A program made the translations under genes and the position numbers. A stretch of DNA of 64,000 bases from Streptomyces agglomeratus (GTDB lineage: Bacteria; Actinomycetota; Actinomycetes; Streptomycetales; Streptomycetaceae), in assembly GCF_001746415.1 (NCBI RefSeq), contig NZ_MEHJ01000001.1, positions 5,276,501 to 5,340,500 of the forward strand. Direction: 5' to 3'. This document shows, piece after piece, positions 26,892-37,014 of this stretch; the stretch's first letter is position 1; each line of letters begins with the position of its first letter. The notes below the pieces were generated by a model. The model made no database searches and was not told the DNA's origin. It saw only the letters and a program-made list of their open reading frames with translations.

Positions 26892-27737
26892 ATGTCCCGC
26901 CATGTCGCTATCGTCACCGATTCAACGGCCTACCTGCCGCAGCAGACGATGGAGCGGCACGGCATCACCGCGGTGCCGCTGACCGTCGTCATCGGTGATC
27001 GTGCCCTGGAAGAGGGCACCGAGATCTCCGCGCGCTCGCTGGCCGTGGCCCTACAGAAACGACGGTCCGTGACGACCTCGAGGCCGAGCCCCGAAGTCTT
27101 CGCCGCGGCCTACCGCGCGGCGGCGGAAGCCGGCGCGACCGGCATCGTGTCGCTGCATCTGTCCGCCGAGTTCTCCGGTACGTACGACGCCGCCGTGCTC
27201 GCCGCGCAGGGGGCTCCGGTTCCCGTGCGGGTCGTGGACACCGGGATGGTCGCGATGGCCCTCGGCTTCTGCGCCCTGTCGGCGGCGGAGGTGGCCGAAG
27301 CGGACGGCACGGTCGACGAGGCGGTGGCCGCGGCGGAGAAGCGCGCGGCGGGCATGTCGGCGTACTTCTATGTGGACACGCTGGACTATCTGCGCCGGGG
27401 CGGGCGGATCGGCGCAGCGCAGGCGCTGCTGGGCTCGGCGCTCGCGGTGAAGCCGCTGCTGGAGCTGGACGGCGGGCGCATCGAGATGCTGGAGAAGGTG
27501 CGTACGGCCTCCAAGGCGATCGCGCGGCTGGAGGAGATCGCCGCCGAGCGGGCGGGCACGCGCCGCGTGGACATCGCTGTGCACCATCTGGCGGCCCCCG
27601 AGCGGGCCGAACGGCTGGCGGAGCGGCTGCGGGTACGGCTTACCGGGCTGGCGGAGCTGCATGTCAGCGAGGTGGGGGCAGTGATCGGCGCACATACGGG
27701 ACCGGGGCTGCTGGCGGTCGTGGTCGCGCCGCACTGA
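26892..27737 (+). CDS. DegV family fatty-acid-binding protein
   Basis: The 281-residue protein begins VAIVTDSTAYLPQ, the DegV N-terminal signature, and has SRPSPEVFAAAYRAA, SAEFSGTYDAA and FYVDTLDYLRRGGRIGAAQALLG, which line the fatty-acid pocket in this family. In Gram-positives DegV-type FakB proteins present fatty acids to the kinase FakA; no kinase gene is adjacent. TAACCT ends 8 nt before the ATG and no ribosome site is visible, so a leaderless mRNA is likely. Confidence 0.9.
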   Translation: MSRHVAIVTDSTAYLPQQTMERHGITAVPLTVVIGDRALEEGTEISARSLAVALQKRRSVTTSRPSPEVFAAAYRAAAEAGATGIVSLHLSAEFSGTYDAAVLAAQGAPVPVRVVDTGMVAMALGFCALSAAEVAEADGTVDEAVAAAEKRAAGMSAYFYVDTLDYLRRGGRIGAAQALLGSALAVKPLLELDGGRIEMLEKVRTASKAIARLEEIAAERAGTRRVDIAVHHLAAPERAERLAERLRVRLTGLAELHVSEVGAVIGAHTGPGLLAVVVAPH

Positions 27738-27776
27738 CGGCTGCTCCCTCTCGTCCGGGTGGCGGGGATATCCACA

Positions 27777-27806
27777 ACCGGCAGCTTTTCCACGGAAATT
27801 GCCGGT
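27777..27806 (+). promoter_or_regulatory. Inverted repeat upstream of comEA
   Basis: ACCGGCA (27777-27783) and TGCCGGT (27800-27806) flank a 16-nt centre. It lies between the DegV gene and the comEA -10 box (TACCGT, 27833-27838). It might be an operator or a weak terminator. Confidence 0.3.
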
Positions 27807-27846
27807 GATCGGCGGGATCGGGCGATTGTGCCTACCGTCTCGTGAC

Positions 27847-29245
27847 ATGGCTCTTCGATCACGCTCACGCTCGCACTCCGCAACCAGTGGCCCGGGCCGC
27901 GCCCCGGCCTCGGACGGCCGGTCAATGGACGGCCGGTCCATGGACGGCCGGTCCATGAATGGCCGGTCCATGAATGGCCGGTTCACCGACAACCGGTCCA
28001 CGGACGACAGGACCCGGGGCGCCCCCGGGTCCTCCGGCGCCCCTCCGTCCGATGTCCGTCCGTCCGACTTCCGTCCTTCGGGTGTCCGAGCCCCCGACGT
28101 CGGGTCGTTCGACGTCCGGGGCCGCAGGGGGCGCGGCAGTGGCGGGCGTCGGCTGCGCCGCCGGGGGCACGACTTCGCCGCATCGGCGGCTTTGCGCCGC
28201 CGCGCGGAGGCACTTTTCGAGGTGGTGCCGAGCGGGCGTTCGCCGGCCGCTGACCGGTTGGTGGTTCCGGCGTCGGCCTCTCCGGGCCCGGCCTCGGCTG
28301 TTGTTCCGCTTGCGGTGAGGGCGGCGGCGGCTCCCTCGGCTTCGTGGGCCGCTCAGGGTACAGGTACGGCTCTCCTGGCTCCGGTCGTGGACGCGCCTGC
28401 GCCGACTCGGGTTCCTGGCCCAGCGGTTCCGTTTCCGGTTTCACCGGCACCAGCGCCGGCGTCAGCAGGGGCTGCCGACGACGGCGTACCGGTCGGTGGC
28501 GATGGCGATGGCGGTGGCGGTGGCGGTGGTCTGGTGCGGATGCGGTCGGCCCTGCGCAACCGGCTGCCTGTCTATATGCAGGCGCGATGCGGCTCGAACC
28601 CAGGGCGCTGGCGGCGCTGGCCGTTGTCCTTGTAGTGGCCGGCGGTTTCGCCGCGCAGCACTTCTGGACGGGGCGGCCACAGCCCGTACAGCCCCCGCGG
28701 ATTGTCGGCGGGGGCAGGCCACCGTACGACCGGAACCGTCACCGGGGCCGCCTCCGACGGCGGCCGCCGGTGAGCCGGGGGCTCTGTCGGGACCCGGCCG
28801 GGGGCGCATCGTCGTCGACGTGAGCGGCAAAGTACGCCGGCCGGGCATCCACCGGCTGCTCGCCGGGTCGCGGGTGGCGGACGCGCTGCGGGCGGCAGGT
28901 GGCGTCAAGGCGGGCGCGGACACCGCCGGGCTCAACCGCGCTCGCCTGCTCATGGACGGCGAGCAGGTGGTGGTCGGAGTCCCCGCACCTCCGGGGGCTG
29001 CCGGACCGGCTGCGGGAGGCGGTAGCCCTGCGGCGGCCCCCGGCGGGACTGCTGGGCCGATCGGCCTGAACGCCGCCACCGCCGAGCAGTTGGAGACGCT
29101 GCCAGGGGTCGGTCCCGTACTGGCGCAGCACATCATCGACTACCGGACGGAGCACGGCGGCTTCCGCTCCGTCGAAGAGCTCCGTGAGGTCAAGGGGATC
29201 GGCGACCGCCGGTTCGCGGATCTCCTGCCGCTCGTACGGCCATGA
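27847..29245 (+). pseudogene. comEA: comEA (DNA-uptake DNA-binding protein), broken by two frameshifts
   Basis: ComEA homologs are membrane-anchored DNA-binding proteins. Here the coding sequence spans three frames. Frame 1 runs from ATG 27847 to about 28592 (N-terminus, ending [10 protein letters not shown]). A second frame carries the transmembrane segment [20 protein letters not shown] until about 28710. The third carries the SLBB domain ([18 protein letters not shown]) and the helix-hairpin-helix domain ([18 protein letters not shown]) to TGA 29245. Both shifts are consistent with loss of one G in G runs. The N-terminal region also holds a 15-bp tandem repeat. A TACCGT box 8 nt before ATG 27847 suggests a leaderless transcript. 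Assembly error is the main alternative. Confidence 0.82.
27916..28005 (+). repeat. 15-bp tandem repeat in comEA (GRSMD/N units)
   Basis: Six consecutive 15-bp units from 27916: GGCCGGTCAATGGAC, then close variants, the last two more diverged. They encode GRSMD, GRSMD, GRSMN, GRSMN, GRFTD, NRSTD. Confidence 0.9.
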
Positions 29246-31019
29246 CGCGCCCGGCGGTTCACCTCGCGTCCGGGCAGAGGCTGGGTTCTCCGACCCCTGG
29301 CAGGAAGGGCCGGCTGATCTGCGCCTGGTGCCGCCCGCGCTGGCCGCGTGGATCGCGGCTGCCGTGGCAGTGGGGGCCTCGGGCCGCTGGGCTGTCCGGT
29401 GCGCACTGGTGTGCGTGGGCGCGGCGGCCGGACTGCTGGTGGTCCGGGCGTGGAAGGAGCGACGGGGGTTGGCGGCCAGGCGTGGCCCGAGCGTCACCGC
29501 GGTCGCCGCCGCGCTGTTGTGCGCGACGGCCGGGGCCGCTTCGGCGGGGTTGCACGCGGCCGACCTCCACCGGGGCCCCGTGCCCGGCCTGGCGCGCCAG
29601 TACGCGCACGTCACGGCGGAGCTGACCGTCACCTCCGACGCCCGTACGACCCGGCCCGGGGTGCGCGGCGACCACACGCTGCCGAGATCGCTCGTACTCG
29701 ACGCCGACATCACCCGCGTCACAGGACCCGACCGCACCTCGGCCGACGTTCGTACGCCGGTCCTGGTGATCGCACCGGCCCGGGGGCCGGCGGCGGCGCG
29801 GTGGCAGCGGCTGCTGCCGTCCACCGGGCTGCGGCTCACCGCGCGGCTGGCCCCGCCGACGGGCGGTGGCGGTGACCGGGCCGCCGCGGTGCTCCGCGTG
29901 CCGGACGGTGAGCCCCCGCAGGCCGTGCGCCCGCCGACCGCCGTGCAGCGCACGGCCGGTGGTCTCAGGGCAGGGCTGCGCGAGGCCACTGCCGGGCTCG
30001 CTCCCGACGCCCGGGCACTGCTGCCCGGGTTGGTCGTCGGCGACACCTCCAGGGTGCCGCCCGAGCTCCAGGAGGCTTTCGAGGCCACCGACCTCACGCA
30101 CCTCCTCGCCGTCTCCGGAAGCAACCTCACGATCATCCTCGTCCTGCTGATCGGACCACCCGGTACGGCCCTGCGTGCCGAACGCGGCGGCCTCGCCCCG
30201 CGCCTCGGAATCTCCCTGCGGACGACCGCGCTGCTCGGCGGGGCGCTGACGCTCGCCTTCGTCGTGGTGTGCCGGCCGGAGCCGAGCGTGCTGCGCGCAG
30301 CGGCCTGCGGGCTCATCACGCTGCTCGCCATCGGAACGGGCCGCCGCCGGCAGCTCCTTCCCGCCCTCGCGGCCGCGGTCCTGCTGCTCGTGCTGTACGA
30401 CCCGTGGCTGGCCCGCAGTTACGGATTCCTGCTCTCCGTACTGGCCACGGGCGCCCTTCTCACTCTCGCCCCCCGCTGGAGCGCCGCGCTGCGACGGCGC
30501 GGCGTGCCGCCGAGGCTCGCGGAGGTGCTGGCCGCCGCGGCAGCCGCCCAGGCGGTGTGCGCGCCCGTGGTCGCGATGATGGCGGCCCGGGTGAGCCTGG
30601 TGGCCATCCCCTGCAACCTGCTCGCCGAGTTCGCGGTCGCCCCGGCGACGGTCCTCGGGTTCGCGGCCCTGGCGGCGGCCCCGGTGGCGATGCCCGTCGC
30701 CGAACTGCTGGCCCGGTGCGCGGCCTGGCCGGCCGGGTGGATCGCCTCCGTAGCCCGTGCCGGAGCCGGGCTGCCCGGCGCGGAGGTCGCCTGGCCCGGT
30801 GGCTGGCGCGGCGGGCTGCTGCTGGCGGCCGTGACGGCGGTGGCTGTGTTCGCGGCGCGCCGGCTGCCGCGCCACCCGTGGCTGAGCGCGGCGTGTGCGC
30901 TCCTCCTGGTGCTGGCGATCCTGCGGCCCGTTCCGCTCACCCGGATCGTCACCGGATGGCCACCGCCGGGCTGGAAGTTCGCGATGTGCGACATCTTCCC
31001 TATTGGATCGGCGTGTTGA
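29242..31019 (+). pseudogene. comEC: comEC, N-terminal part, frameshifted and truncated by insertion
   Basis: ComEC forms the membrane channel for DNA uptake. This part carries the N-terminal membrane segments (ALAAWIAAAVAVGASGRW), the competence domain with ATDLTHLLAVSGSNLTIILVLLIG, and several later helices. Coding sequence ends at GACATC (30990-30995); the rest to TGA 31019 (TTCCCT onward) belongs to the inserted element. ATG 29242 overlaps the comEA stop (ATGA) but is out of frame with the rest; restoring one base near 29300 joins [20 protein letters not shown] to EGPADLRLVPPALAAW. If no shift exists, GTG 29328 could serve as start. Confidence 0.85.
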
Positions 31020-31035
31020 TACCGATCTGACAGGG
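30996..31035 (+). repeat. Left terminus of the element
   Basis: Outer TTCCCT and inner GCGTGTTGA match the right end in inverted orientation, separated by 9 nt here and 10 nt on the right. A second inverted pair is GATCGG (31006-31011) with CCGATC (31022-31027), and CCCT (30998-31001) with AGGG (31032-31035). These resemble recombinase arm and core binding sites. Confidence 0.8.
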
Positions 31036-31042
31036 TGGCTCG

Positions 31043-32617
31043 ATGAGTAAGTGGCGTGTTTTTTGGGTGCCGAAGACGGCGATGACGGTGCCTCCTGAAC
31101 CAGTGCTGGTGGGGTGGGCTGACCTCGCGGAGCGAGAGGAGTCCGCAGGGATTCGTCCCGGAGATCCGATCCTCCTGGCGCCGGACTACCGAGTGGACGA
31201 GCTGCTCAGCCTGTATACCCGCAGCAGCCCGTTTCGGGGATACACGGCGGAGACGAAGCGGAACTACACCACGGACGATTGCCTGTTCTTCAACTTCCTT
31301 TGGCAGCGGGGGAAGATATGGACGCAGGCAGTGGAATCCGATGTGAACGATTTTCAGTACTGGCGTCAGGACTCGCCAGAAAACCCTGTGCGGGTCGGCG
31401 CGAACAAGTGGGACCGCGACCTGGCGGCGCTGATGAGCTTGTATAAGTGGGCAGCGAAGCCGGAGAACGCATTCGTACCGAGGAACCCTATTCCGACGCA
31501 CCAAGTGACGGGCCGCTATGGGCAGATCATAGAGGTGCCGGACGATAAGGCGAAGGATGTCAAAGCCAGCAACGTACATTGGCTGACTCCTCGTACGTTC
31601 CGGCTCTGGGTGGATGTGGGGCTGCGCGGATGCGGGGCTGATGGGCTTCGCACCCCGGGCTGGGTGGGGCGGTTGGAAGACCGCAACGTCGCGTTTGTGC
31701 GCTTGCTGACCACTTCCGGGCTGCGGCGGCTCGAGGGGGCCTCGCTGCTGACGTTCGAGGTGCCCTCGTTGCGACTTGAAGGCGGGCGCTACTACACGGG
31801 TCGGCTGGCAGCGGCGGTCACGCGTTCCAAGAAGGCCCGCACCTATTACGTCGCGGCGGGTGTGGTCGGCGACATCGAGAGTTACATGGACTCCTCGCGG
31901 GCCGCGGTGATCCGCAAGGCTCAGGCGAAGGGCCGCTACGACGGCGTGAGGGACATGCGCCTGGTCACGAAGGTGACTCGCGGGCCCAAGCCGATCGTGC
32001 ACTGGTGCGACCGCGACGGTGTCATGGGCCGGGTCGCGCTGACGGACGCGCTCGCAGAAGAGCGGATGACTTGGTACACCGAGGGTCCTGGAGGCCCCGA
32101 GCCGTTGTGGTTGTGGCTGAGTGAGACGGGCCTGCCATTCCAGCCGCATTCGTGGGAGAACGTCTTCACTTCGGCCAACAATCGGTGCCGGGCGGTCCTT
32201 GATCCGGAGCCGGAGCGTCGGCTGGACCCGCACCGCAGCCTGTCCCCTTATGCGACTCCGCATTCCTGCCGGCACAGTTTTGCCCTCTACATGCTCGTGA
32301 TTCTTCACCACTTGCTGGACCAGCGATTGGGGCTGACACCTGAGGAACGACGGGATTACCGGCTTCTCTACGGAGATCCGTGGCGGATGGTTCAGGACCT
32401 GTTGGGGCATTCGTCCATCGAGACCACCCGAGAGCGGTATCTGGCCCCGGTCGCTGACCTCCAGCTGCGGTCTCTGCTGGCCACCGCCCCCGTGATCGGG
32501 CAAGGAGCGCAGTCAGAGCACGAGATGGACGACGTGTTCGCGCGTCTGGCGATCGAAGCCGAGGGCATCCAGGACATCGACGCGAAGATGCAGGTCACGT
32601 CAGGTGAGGTGGCATGA
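31043..32617 (+). CDS. Tyrosine recombinase/integrase, first of the trio (TnpA-like)
   Basis: The 524-residue protein has a C-terminal phage-integrase catalytic domain with Arg228 in TTSGLRRLEGASLL, the HxxR box H407-S-C-R410 in THSCRHSFALYM form, and H456/Y466 in LLGHSSIETTRERYL, so a complete active site appears present. The N-terminal ~200 residues are the DNA-binding (SAM-like) part. It starts 47 bp inside the left terminus, with AGGGTGG upstream. Its stop overlaps the next start (ATGA), so the recombinase genes are translationally coupled. It presumably cuts and rejoins the element at its ends. Confidence 0.9.
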   Translation: MSKWRVFWVPKTAMTVPPEPVLVGWADLAEREESAGIRPGDPILLAPDYRVDELLSLYTRSSPFRGYTAETKRNYTTDDCLFFNFLWQRGKIWTQAVESDVNDFQYWRQDSPENPVRVGANKWDRDLAALMSLYKWAAKPENAFVPRNPIPTHQVTGRYGQIIEVPDDKAKDVKASNVHWLTPRTFRLWVDVGLRGCGADGLRTPGWVGRLEDRNVAFVRLLTTSGLRRLEGASLLTFEVPSLRLEGGRYYTGRLAAAVTRSKKARTYYVAAGVVGDIESYMDSSRAAVIRKAQAKGRYDGVRDMRLVTKVTRGPKPIVHWCDRDGVMGRVALTDALAEERMTWYTEGPGGPEPLWLWLSETGLPFQPHSWENVFTSANNRCRAVLDPEPERRLDPHRSLSPYATPHSCRHSFALYMLVILHHLLDQRLGLTPEERRDYRLLYGDPWRMVQDLLGHSSIETTRERYLAPVADLQLRSLLATAPVIGQGAQSEHEMDDVFARLAIEAEGIQDIDAKMQVTSGEVA

Positions 32618-34374
32618 GCCGGCGCGGACGCTCAGCGTCACTGCCGACAACTACCCAGCACAAACCGCCGGTTCTCGTCTCCGACGGGCTGGTCGTCGAG
32701 CATCGCGACGGGGAGGGAGACGTGGCGGTCTATGACTTCCGGACCTTGCCGGTCCCCGACCCGATGCGGCGGTCGCTGGCCCGGTTGTTCGCTGCCCGCT
32801 GCGTTCCGAGCCGGTGGACCTCGCACTACAGCAGCAAACACGTATGGGTTCATCTGGAGACTTTCACCGAGTACTTGTCCGCACTCGAAGACCCGCCGAC
32901 GGACATCGAGGAATTGACCGCGGGACTTTGGAAGCAGTGGCAACTCAGCCGTCGGAACACGCAGATGATTGGCTACAAGGAACTCACCGCCGTGAGAAAC
33001 CTGTTGCTGGATGATCCCCGGCTGACGGCGGGAGCACGCGAAGCTCTCTCCAAGCGAATACCCCCGCCGGAGGTGACGGAGACCTCCTTCGAGGACGGCG
33101 AGTTCGACGCGATCACCTCCGCGGCCCGGCGAATGTTCCGGACCGCACATCTGAGGATCACGGAGAACGCCCGGCACCTGGCCGACTGGCGCGCGGGAAC
33201 CTTCCCTCAAGGCAGCGACGACTGGCTGCTGGGCGAGGCGCTCGACTGTCTCGCCCGCACCGGCACGGTCCCCTGCTACACGAGGGCAAACGCCTCCACC
33301 AGGATCATTTACCGCTACATCAGGGTTCTGGGGGGAGAAAGGCCGGAGGACACCTGGCAGCGGCTGTTCCTGACCCGCATGGAAGCGGTCGCGCTGGGAG
33401 TGTTGCTGCTGGCAGAGCACGGGTGGAATCTGTCGGTGATCAACCGTCTTGCGGTGCCGCGGGCGACGCCGGATGCCGGGCGGGACGGCAAGCGGATCTA
33501 CCGGGTCGAACTTGAGAAGCACAAGCGGGGCACCGGACGGTACTTCGAGACCCGCAACCTCACCGATGACGGGGCCGGCACTCCGGGCCGACTGATCACG
33601 CAGGCCCTGGAGGCCACCGTGTTCGCACGGGCAGCCGTCCACGACCTCAGCCCCGGCACGGATCGCTTGATGATCTGGCGCACGGGCAAGGCTCCTACGG
33701 CCGATGCTCCGGCGGACCGGAAGAAGGGAGCCGGCGTCGGCCCGTTCCGGTTCGGGATCTCCGGATCCTCCGCGAAAAGCTGGGCCGTGGACGCGGAGTT
33801 CGCGTCCTCGCCGTTTCGCAGGGGCCGTCGGACGGTGAACGTGGTGCATCGCCGGGAGCCTGGCCAGAACAGCCAGGACACCCATGACAGCACCTACGTC
33901 CTGACCGACCCCCGGGCCCAGGCGGCTGCGGTTCCAGTCATCGCCGCGGCGGCTGAGGCGGTCGTGGCAAAGGCCCGCGAGGTGGTGTTCGGCGCCGAGC
34001 TACGCGAGACGGCCGATCCGGCAGACCAGCCAACGGCCACCGCCGACTGCCATGACTACGAGAACAGCCCGTTCCCCAGCCCCGACGGGGGCTGCGGGGC
34101 CTCGTTCCTCATGTGTCTGGCCTGCCCGAACGCCCGCGTTCACCCCGTCCATCACAGCCGGCTCGCGCATCTCCACCATGCCCTGGACAACTTGCGCTCC
34201 GTCATGGACCCCGGCCAGTGGCAGACCGACTGGGCCGATGCATACGCCCGCCTGGAACACCTCAAGAGTGAGCGTCTCCTCGGAGCTGCCGTCTGGGCCC
34301 AGGCCCTGGCCGAGGTCACCGACGCCGACCGCGAAATCATCAGCTACCTGCTCAACGGAGACTTCGACCAGTGA
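32614..34374 (+). CDS. Second trio recombinase-like protein with degenerate motifs and C-terminal zinc-binding-like region
   Basis: The 586-residue protein begins at ATG 32614 overlapping the preceding stop. An integrase-like core is suggested by a C-terminal H424-D-S-T-Y428 motif after VNVVHRREPGQNSQD, but the canonical HxxR box is hard to find, so catalysis is uncertain. The last ~110 residues contain Cys in TADCHDYENSPF, GGCGASFLMCLACPNA and nearby His, resembling a zinc site. It ends at TGA 34374, overlapping the GTG start of the third gene (GTGA). Confidence 0.78.
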   Translation: MSRRGRSASLPTTTQHKPPVLVSDGLVVEHRDGEGDVAVYDFRTLPVPDPMRRSLARLFAARCVPSRWTSHYSSKHVWVHLETFTEYLSALEDPPTDIEELTAGLWKQWQLSRRNTQMIGYKELTAVRNLLLDDPRLTAGAREALSKRIPPPEVTETSFEDGEFDAITSAARRMFRTAHLRITENARHLADWRAGTFPQGSDDWLLGEALDCLARTGTVPCYTRANASTRIIYRYIRVLGGERPEDTWQRLFLTRMEAVALGVLLLAEHGWNLSVINRLAVPRATPDAGRDGKRIYRVELEKHKRGTGRYFETRNLTDDGAGTPGRLITQALEATVFARAAVHDLSPGTDRLMIWRTGKAPTADAPADRKKGAGVGPFRFGISGSSAKSWAVDAEFASSPFRRGRRTVNVVHRREPGQNSQDTHDSTYVLTDPRAQAAAVPVIAAAAEAVVAKAREVVFGAELRETADPADQPTATADCHDYENSPFPSPDGGCGASFLMCLACPNARVHPVHHSRLAHLHHALDNLRSVMDPGQWQTDWADAYARLEHLKSERLLGAAVWAQALAEVTDADREIISYLLNGDFDQ

Positions 34375-36479
34375 CGGCGACCGCAACCCTTCAACTTCCT
34401 GCCGTCCCCGGACCGGACACCCCTGTCATCCCGGCTCAGCGGATCATTGACGGCTACACAGGACCGATCGCCTGCTTCGCGGCCCCGTCCTGGCCGCTGC
34501 TTCCCATGAACGGCAATCCGGGCGTCACCCAGAGCACGATCCACTGGGACCCGTTTCCTGCTGCCTTTCGGGAGGAAATGCGACTGCTGGCCTGGACGTT
34601 GATCAATAGGGAGCTGACGTCGGTGTTCCTGCGTGAACGCGGTCCGTCCTGGCGATCTCGGCAGAGCCCGGGGGCGACCTGCAAGACCGTCGGAATCTGG
34701 GCCCGCCTGGCCGAATGGCTCATCGAACGCGGCATCACCGAGCTCCGTGACTGCACCACGGAGGTGCTGCGTGAGTACGGCCATCGTCTGCGTGACGGCG
34801 GGGCCGCCCGCTCGTCAGTGCACATCATGCTGTCGTCCCTGACTCGGTTGTGGGCCTTTGACCAGCTCAGCGGGCGGCCCAGCGGGGTCGGTCGCCCGCC
34901 CTGGGAGGCCGAGGGAGTGGACGATTATCTGCCGCCGGCCACTTCGGGCGGTGAGAACGAGACCGAGGCAATTGCCGAACAGACCATGGGCCCGTTGCTG
35001 ATCTGGGCGATCCGCATGGTCGAGGACTTCAGCGACGACATCCTCGCCGCCTGGGCCGAGCGGAACCGCCTCCACGCGGCTGCCCACGCCAACCAGACGA
35101 CCCCGGCTTCTCTGGCCTCGCTCAAGTCCTTCATGGATCCGCTGATCGCCGGTGGCCTGCCCATCCCGACCTCGGATTGGTACGGCGAGACAGCGCTCGC
35201 CGGCACCTACATCGCGGCGATGACCGGCGCGTCACGGAACCAGGTCTACAACGCCTCTAAGCGCCTGGGCTGGCGGAAGGCGGCCCTGCAGAAACCGGGT
35301 CCCTGCCCCCTCAGCATCCCGGTGACCGGGATGCTGGCCGGCATTACCTGGCGAGAGGCCCTCGATTACAACGAGGGCGCCTACCTGATGCGACAGTTGG
35401 GCACAGCCTGCTTCATCGTCATCGCCTACTTGACTGGAATGCGCCCTGGTGAGGCGGTCGGCCTGCGCAGTGGATGCTGCCCTGATCCCGACCCCGACGA
35501 GCAGGGGCTGTCAGGACGGCACTTGATCACGAGCACTGTTTACAAGACCGCCCGGGACGAGGACGGCAACCACCGATCCGAGGGCGAACTCCGCGACGTT
35601 CCCTGGGTGGCCATCGCCCCAGTGGTGAACGCGATCCGCATCCTGGAGCGCATCGTCCCGGACGGGAAGCTGCTGTTCGATCACTATGCGCACGACCTGC
35701 GCGGCACTCGTGCTGGCACCGGCGCACTGTCCGTCCAGACGATGGCGGACCGGGTGGAGGACTTCGTCTCCTGGGCCAACGAGGAGGCGACGAGTCACGG
35801 TCTGATCAGCGAGGTCATACCGCCGGACCCGCACGGCGCGATCGGCACCGAGCGATTCCGTCGCAGCCTCGCCTGGCACATCGCCCGCCGCCCCGGTGGA
35901 CTCGTTGCCCTGGCAATTCAGTATGGCCATCTGCGAACTTCCGTATCCGTCGGATACGCCTCCCGCAGCCGCGATGGCATCCACGAGCTCCTCGATGTCG
36001 AGACCGCCCGAGCAACCATCGACACCGTCGCTGACCTGCACGACGACCTCGAAGACGGGATCGGTATCTCCGGACCGGCCGCCCGGCGAGCGATCAAAGC
36101 CGCAGCCACCGCAGCCCAATACGAGGGCACGGTCATCAACGCCCGCCAGGCCCGCCAGATCCTCGCCAACCCCCAGCTGGCTGTCTACGACAACCCCAAC
36201 ACCTTGCTGATGTGTGTCTACAAGCGTGACAAGGCCCTATGCCATCGCGGCGTCAAGGACACCCCCAGCCTCGATCGTTGCGTCACCACCTGCGGAAACA
36301 TCGCCCGCACCGACCAGCACATCACCAAGATCCTGGACCGGGCTGACTTCCTCGAGAAGCAGGCGGCCCACGTCCCCGGCCCGCTCGGTGACCGCCTTCG
36401 CAGCAGTGCCAACCGCCTGCGCGACCTCGCCGATGCTCACCACCGCACCCGAATCACTCTCCAGGACGGCGCCGCATGA
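34371..36479 (+). CDS. Third trio recombinase (TnpB-like tyrosine recombinase)
   Basis: The 702-residue protein has R358 in LTGMRPGEAVGL, the HxxR box H503-I-A-R506 in LAWHIARRPGGL, and H520/Y529 in QYGHLRTSVSVGYAS, a complete set of tyrosine-recombinase residues. A C-terminal cysteine cluster (LMCVYKRDKALCHRG, then RCVTTCGNIARTD) probably binds zinc and is typical of this large family. Length and architecture match TnpB of Tn554-type elements better than short phage integrases. GTG 34371 overlaps the previous stop. Confidence 0.88.
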   Translation: MTATATLQLPAVPGPDTPVIPAQRIIDGYTGPIACFAAPSWPLLPMNGNPGVTQSTIHWDPFPAAFREEMRLLAWTLINRELTSVFLRERGPSWRSRQSPGATCKTVGIWARLAEWLIERGITELRDCTTEVLREYGHRLRDGGAARSSVHIMLSSLTRLWAFDQLSGRPSGVGRPPWEAEGVDDYLPPATSGGENETEAIAEQTMGPLLIWAIRMVEDFSDDILAAWAERNRLHAAAHANQTTPASLASLKSFMDPLIAGGLPIPTSDWYGETALAGTYIAAMTGASRNQVYNASKRLGWRKAALQKPGPCPLSIPVTGMLAGITWREALDYNEGAYLMRQLGTACFIVIAYLTGMRPGEAVGLRSGCCPDPDPDEQGLSGRHLITSTVYKTARDEDGNHRSEGELRDVPWVAIAPVVNAIRILERIVPDGKLLFDHYAHDLRGTRAGTGALSVQTMADRVEDFVSWANEEATSHGLISEVIPPDPHGAIGTERFRRSLAWHIARRPGGLVALAIQYGHLRTSVSVGYASRSRDGIHELLDVETARATIDTVADLHDDLEDGIGISGPAARRAIKAAATAAQYEGTVINARQARQILANPQLAVYDNPNTLLMCVYKRDKALCHRGVKDTPSLDRCVTTCGNIARTDQHITKILDRADFLEKQAAHVPGPLGDRLRSSANRLRDLADAHHRTRITLQDGAA

Positions 36480-36946
36480 GCCCTGCACACGATGAACGCG
36501 ACCGCATCCGCGCGGCCATGGACCGCATCTTGAAAGGCACCCCGCAGCACTCCAACGGAGCTTTGACGATCGTCGCACTCGCTCAGGAAGCCGGCGTCCC
36601 ACGCAACGCGCTGCCCCAGCGTCACCTGGACCTCAAGAATGACTTCTATGCGCAGGTCAAAGCACGAGGCCAGATGCCGGACTCCGAAGTTCGCCTGCGA
36701 AAGCAGATCGTCAAGTTGAAGGAACTTCGTCACGAAGACGCCAAGGAATTGAGTCAACTACGGACCGACGTCGAACATCTCGTCCGCGTCGTCAACCAGC
36801 TCACCTCGGAGAATCGGCAGCTGCGAAATGCATTGACCCAGCCCGATCCGCGAGTCAGAGCACTGCCAACCCAACCACACCCGTCGGCGGGGTCACCGTG
36901 CCGAGATCCCGAGCATTTCGGCGCTGGCGCTCTCCCGGCAATTTAG
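36476..36946 (+). CDS. DUF6262/TnpC-like accessory protein of the recombinase trio
   Basis: The 156-residue protein starts at ATG 36476, overlapping the previous stop (ATGA). The N-terminal ~60 residues look like a helix-turn-helix (LTIVALAQEAGVPRNALPQRH), followed by a coiled coil (about 75-125, with heptads in LKELRHEDAKELSQLRTDVEHL) and a Pro-rich tail. Small coiled-coil proteins like this accompany trio recombinases and, in Tn554, TnpC influences orientation and efficiency. The exact family name is from memory. Confidence 0.8.
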   Translation: MSPAHDERDRIRAAMDRILKGTPQHSNGALTIVALAQEAGVPRNALPQRHLDLKNDFYAQVKARGQMPDSEVRLRKQIVKLKELRHEDAKELSQLRTDVEHLVRVVNQLTSENRQLRNALTQPDPRVRALPTQPHPSAGSPCRDPEHFGAGALPAI

Positions 36947-37014
36947 GCGGCGTCCCTAGCATTTCCCCCTCAACTCCTGGAGATGGCGTCACTTTTTTCG
37001 CGAAATAGCTCGGG

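Noticed and set aside
29242..29330. Alternative explanation that comEC simply starts at GTG 29328 with no frameshift
   Set aside because: Not excluded, but the ATGA overlap with the comEA stop and the smooth join of both frames near 29300 make a one-base shift more likely.
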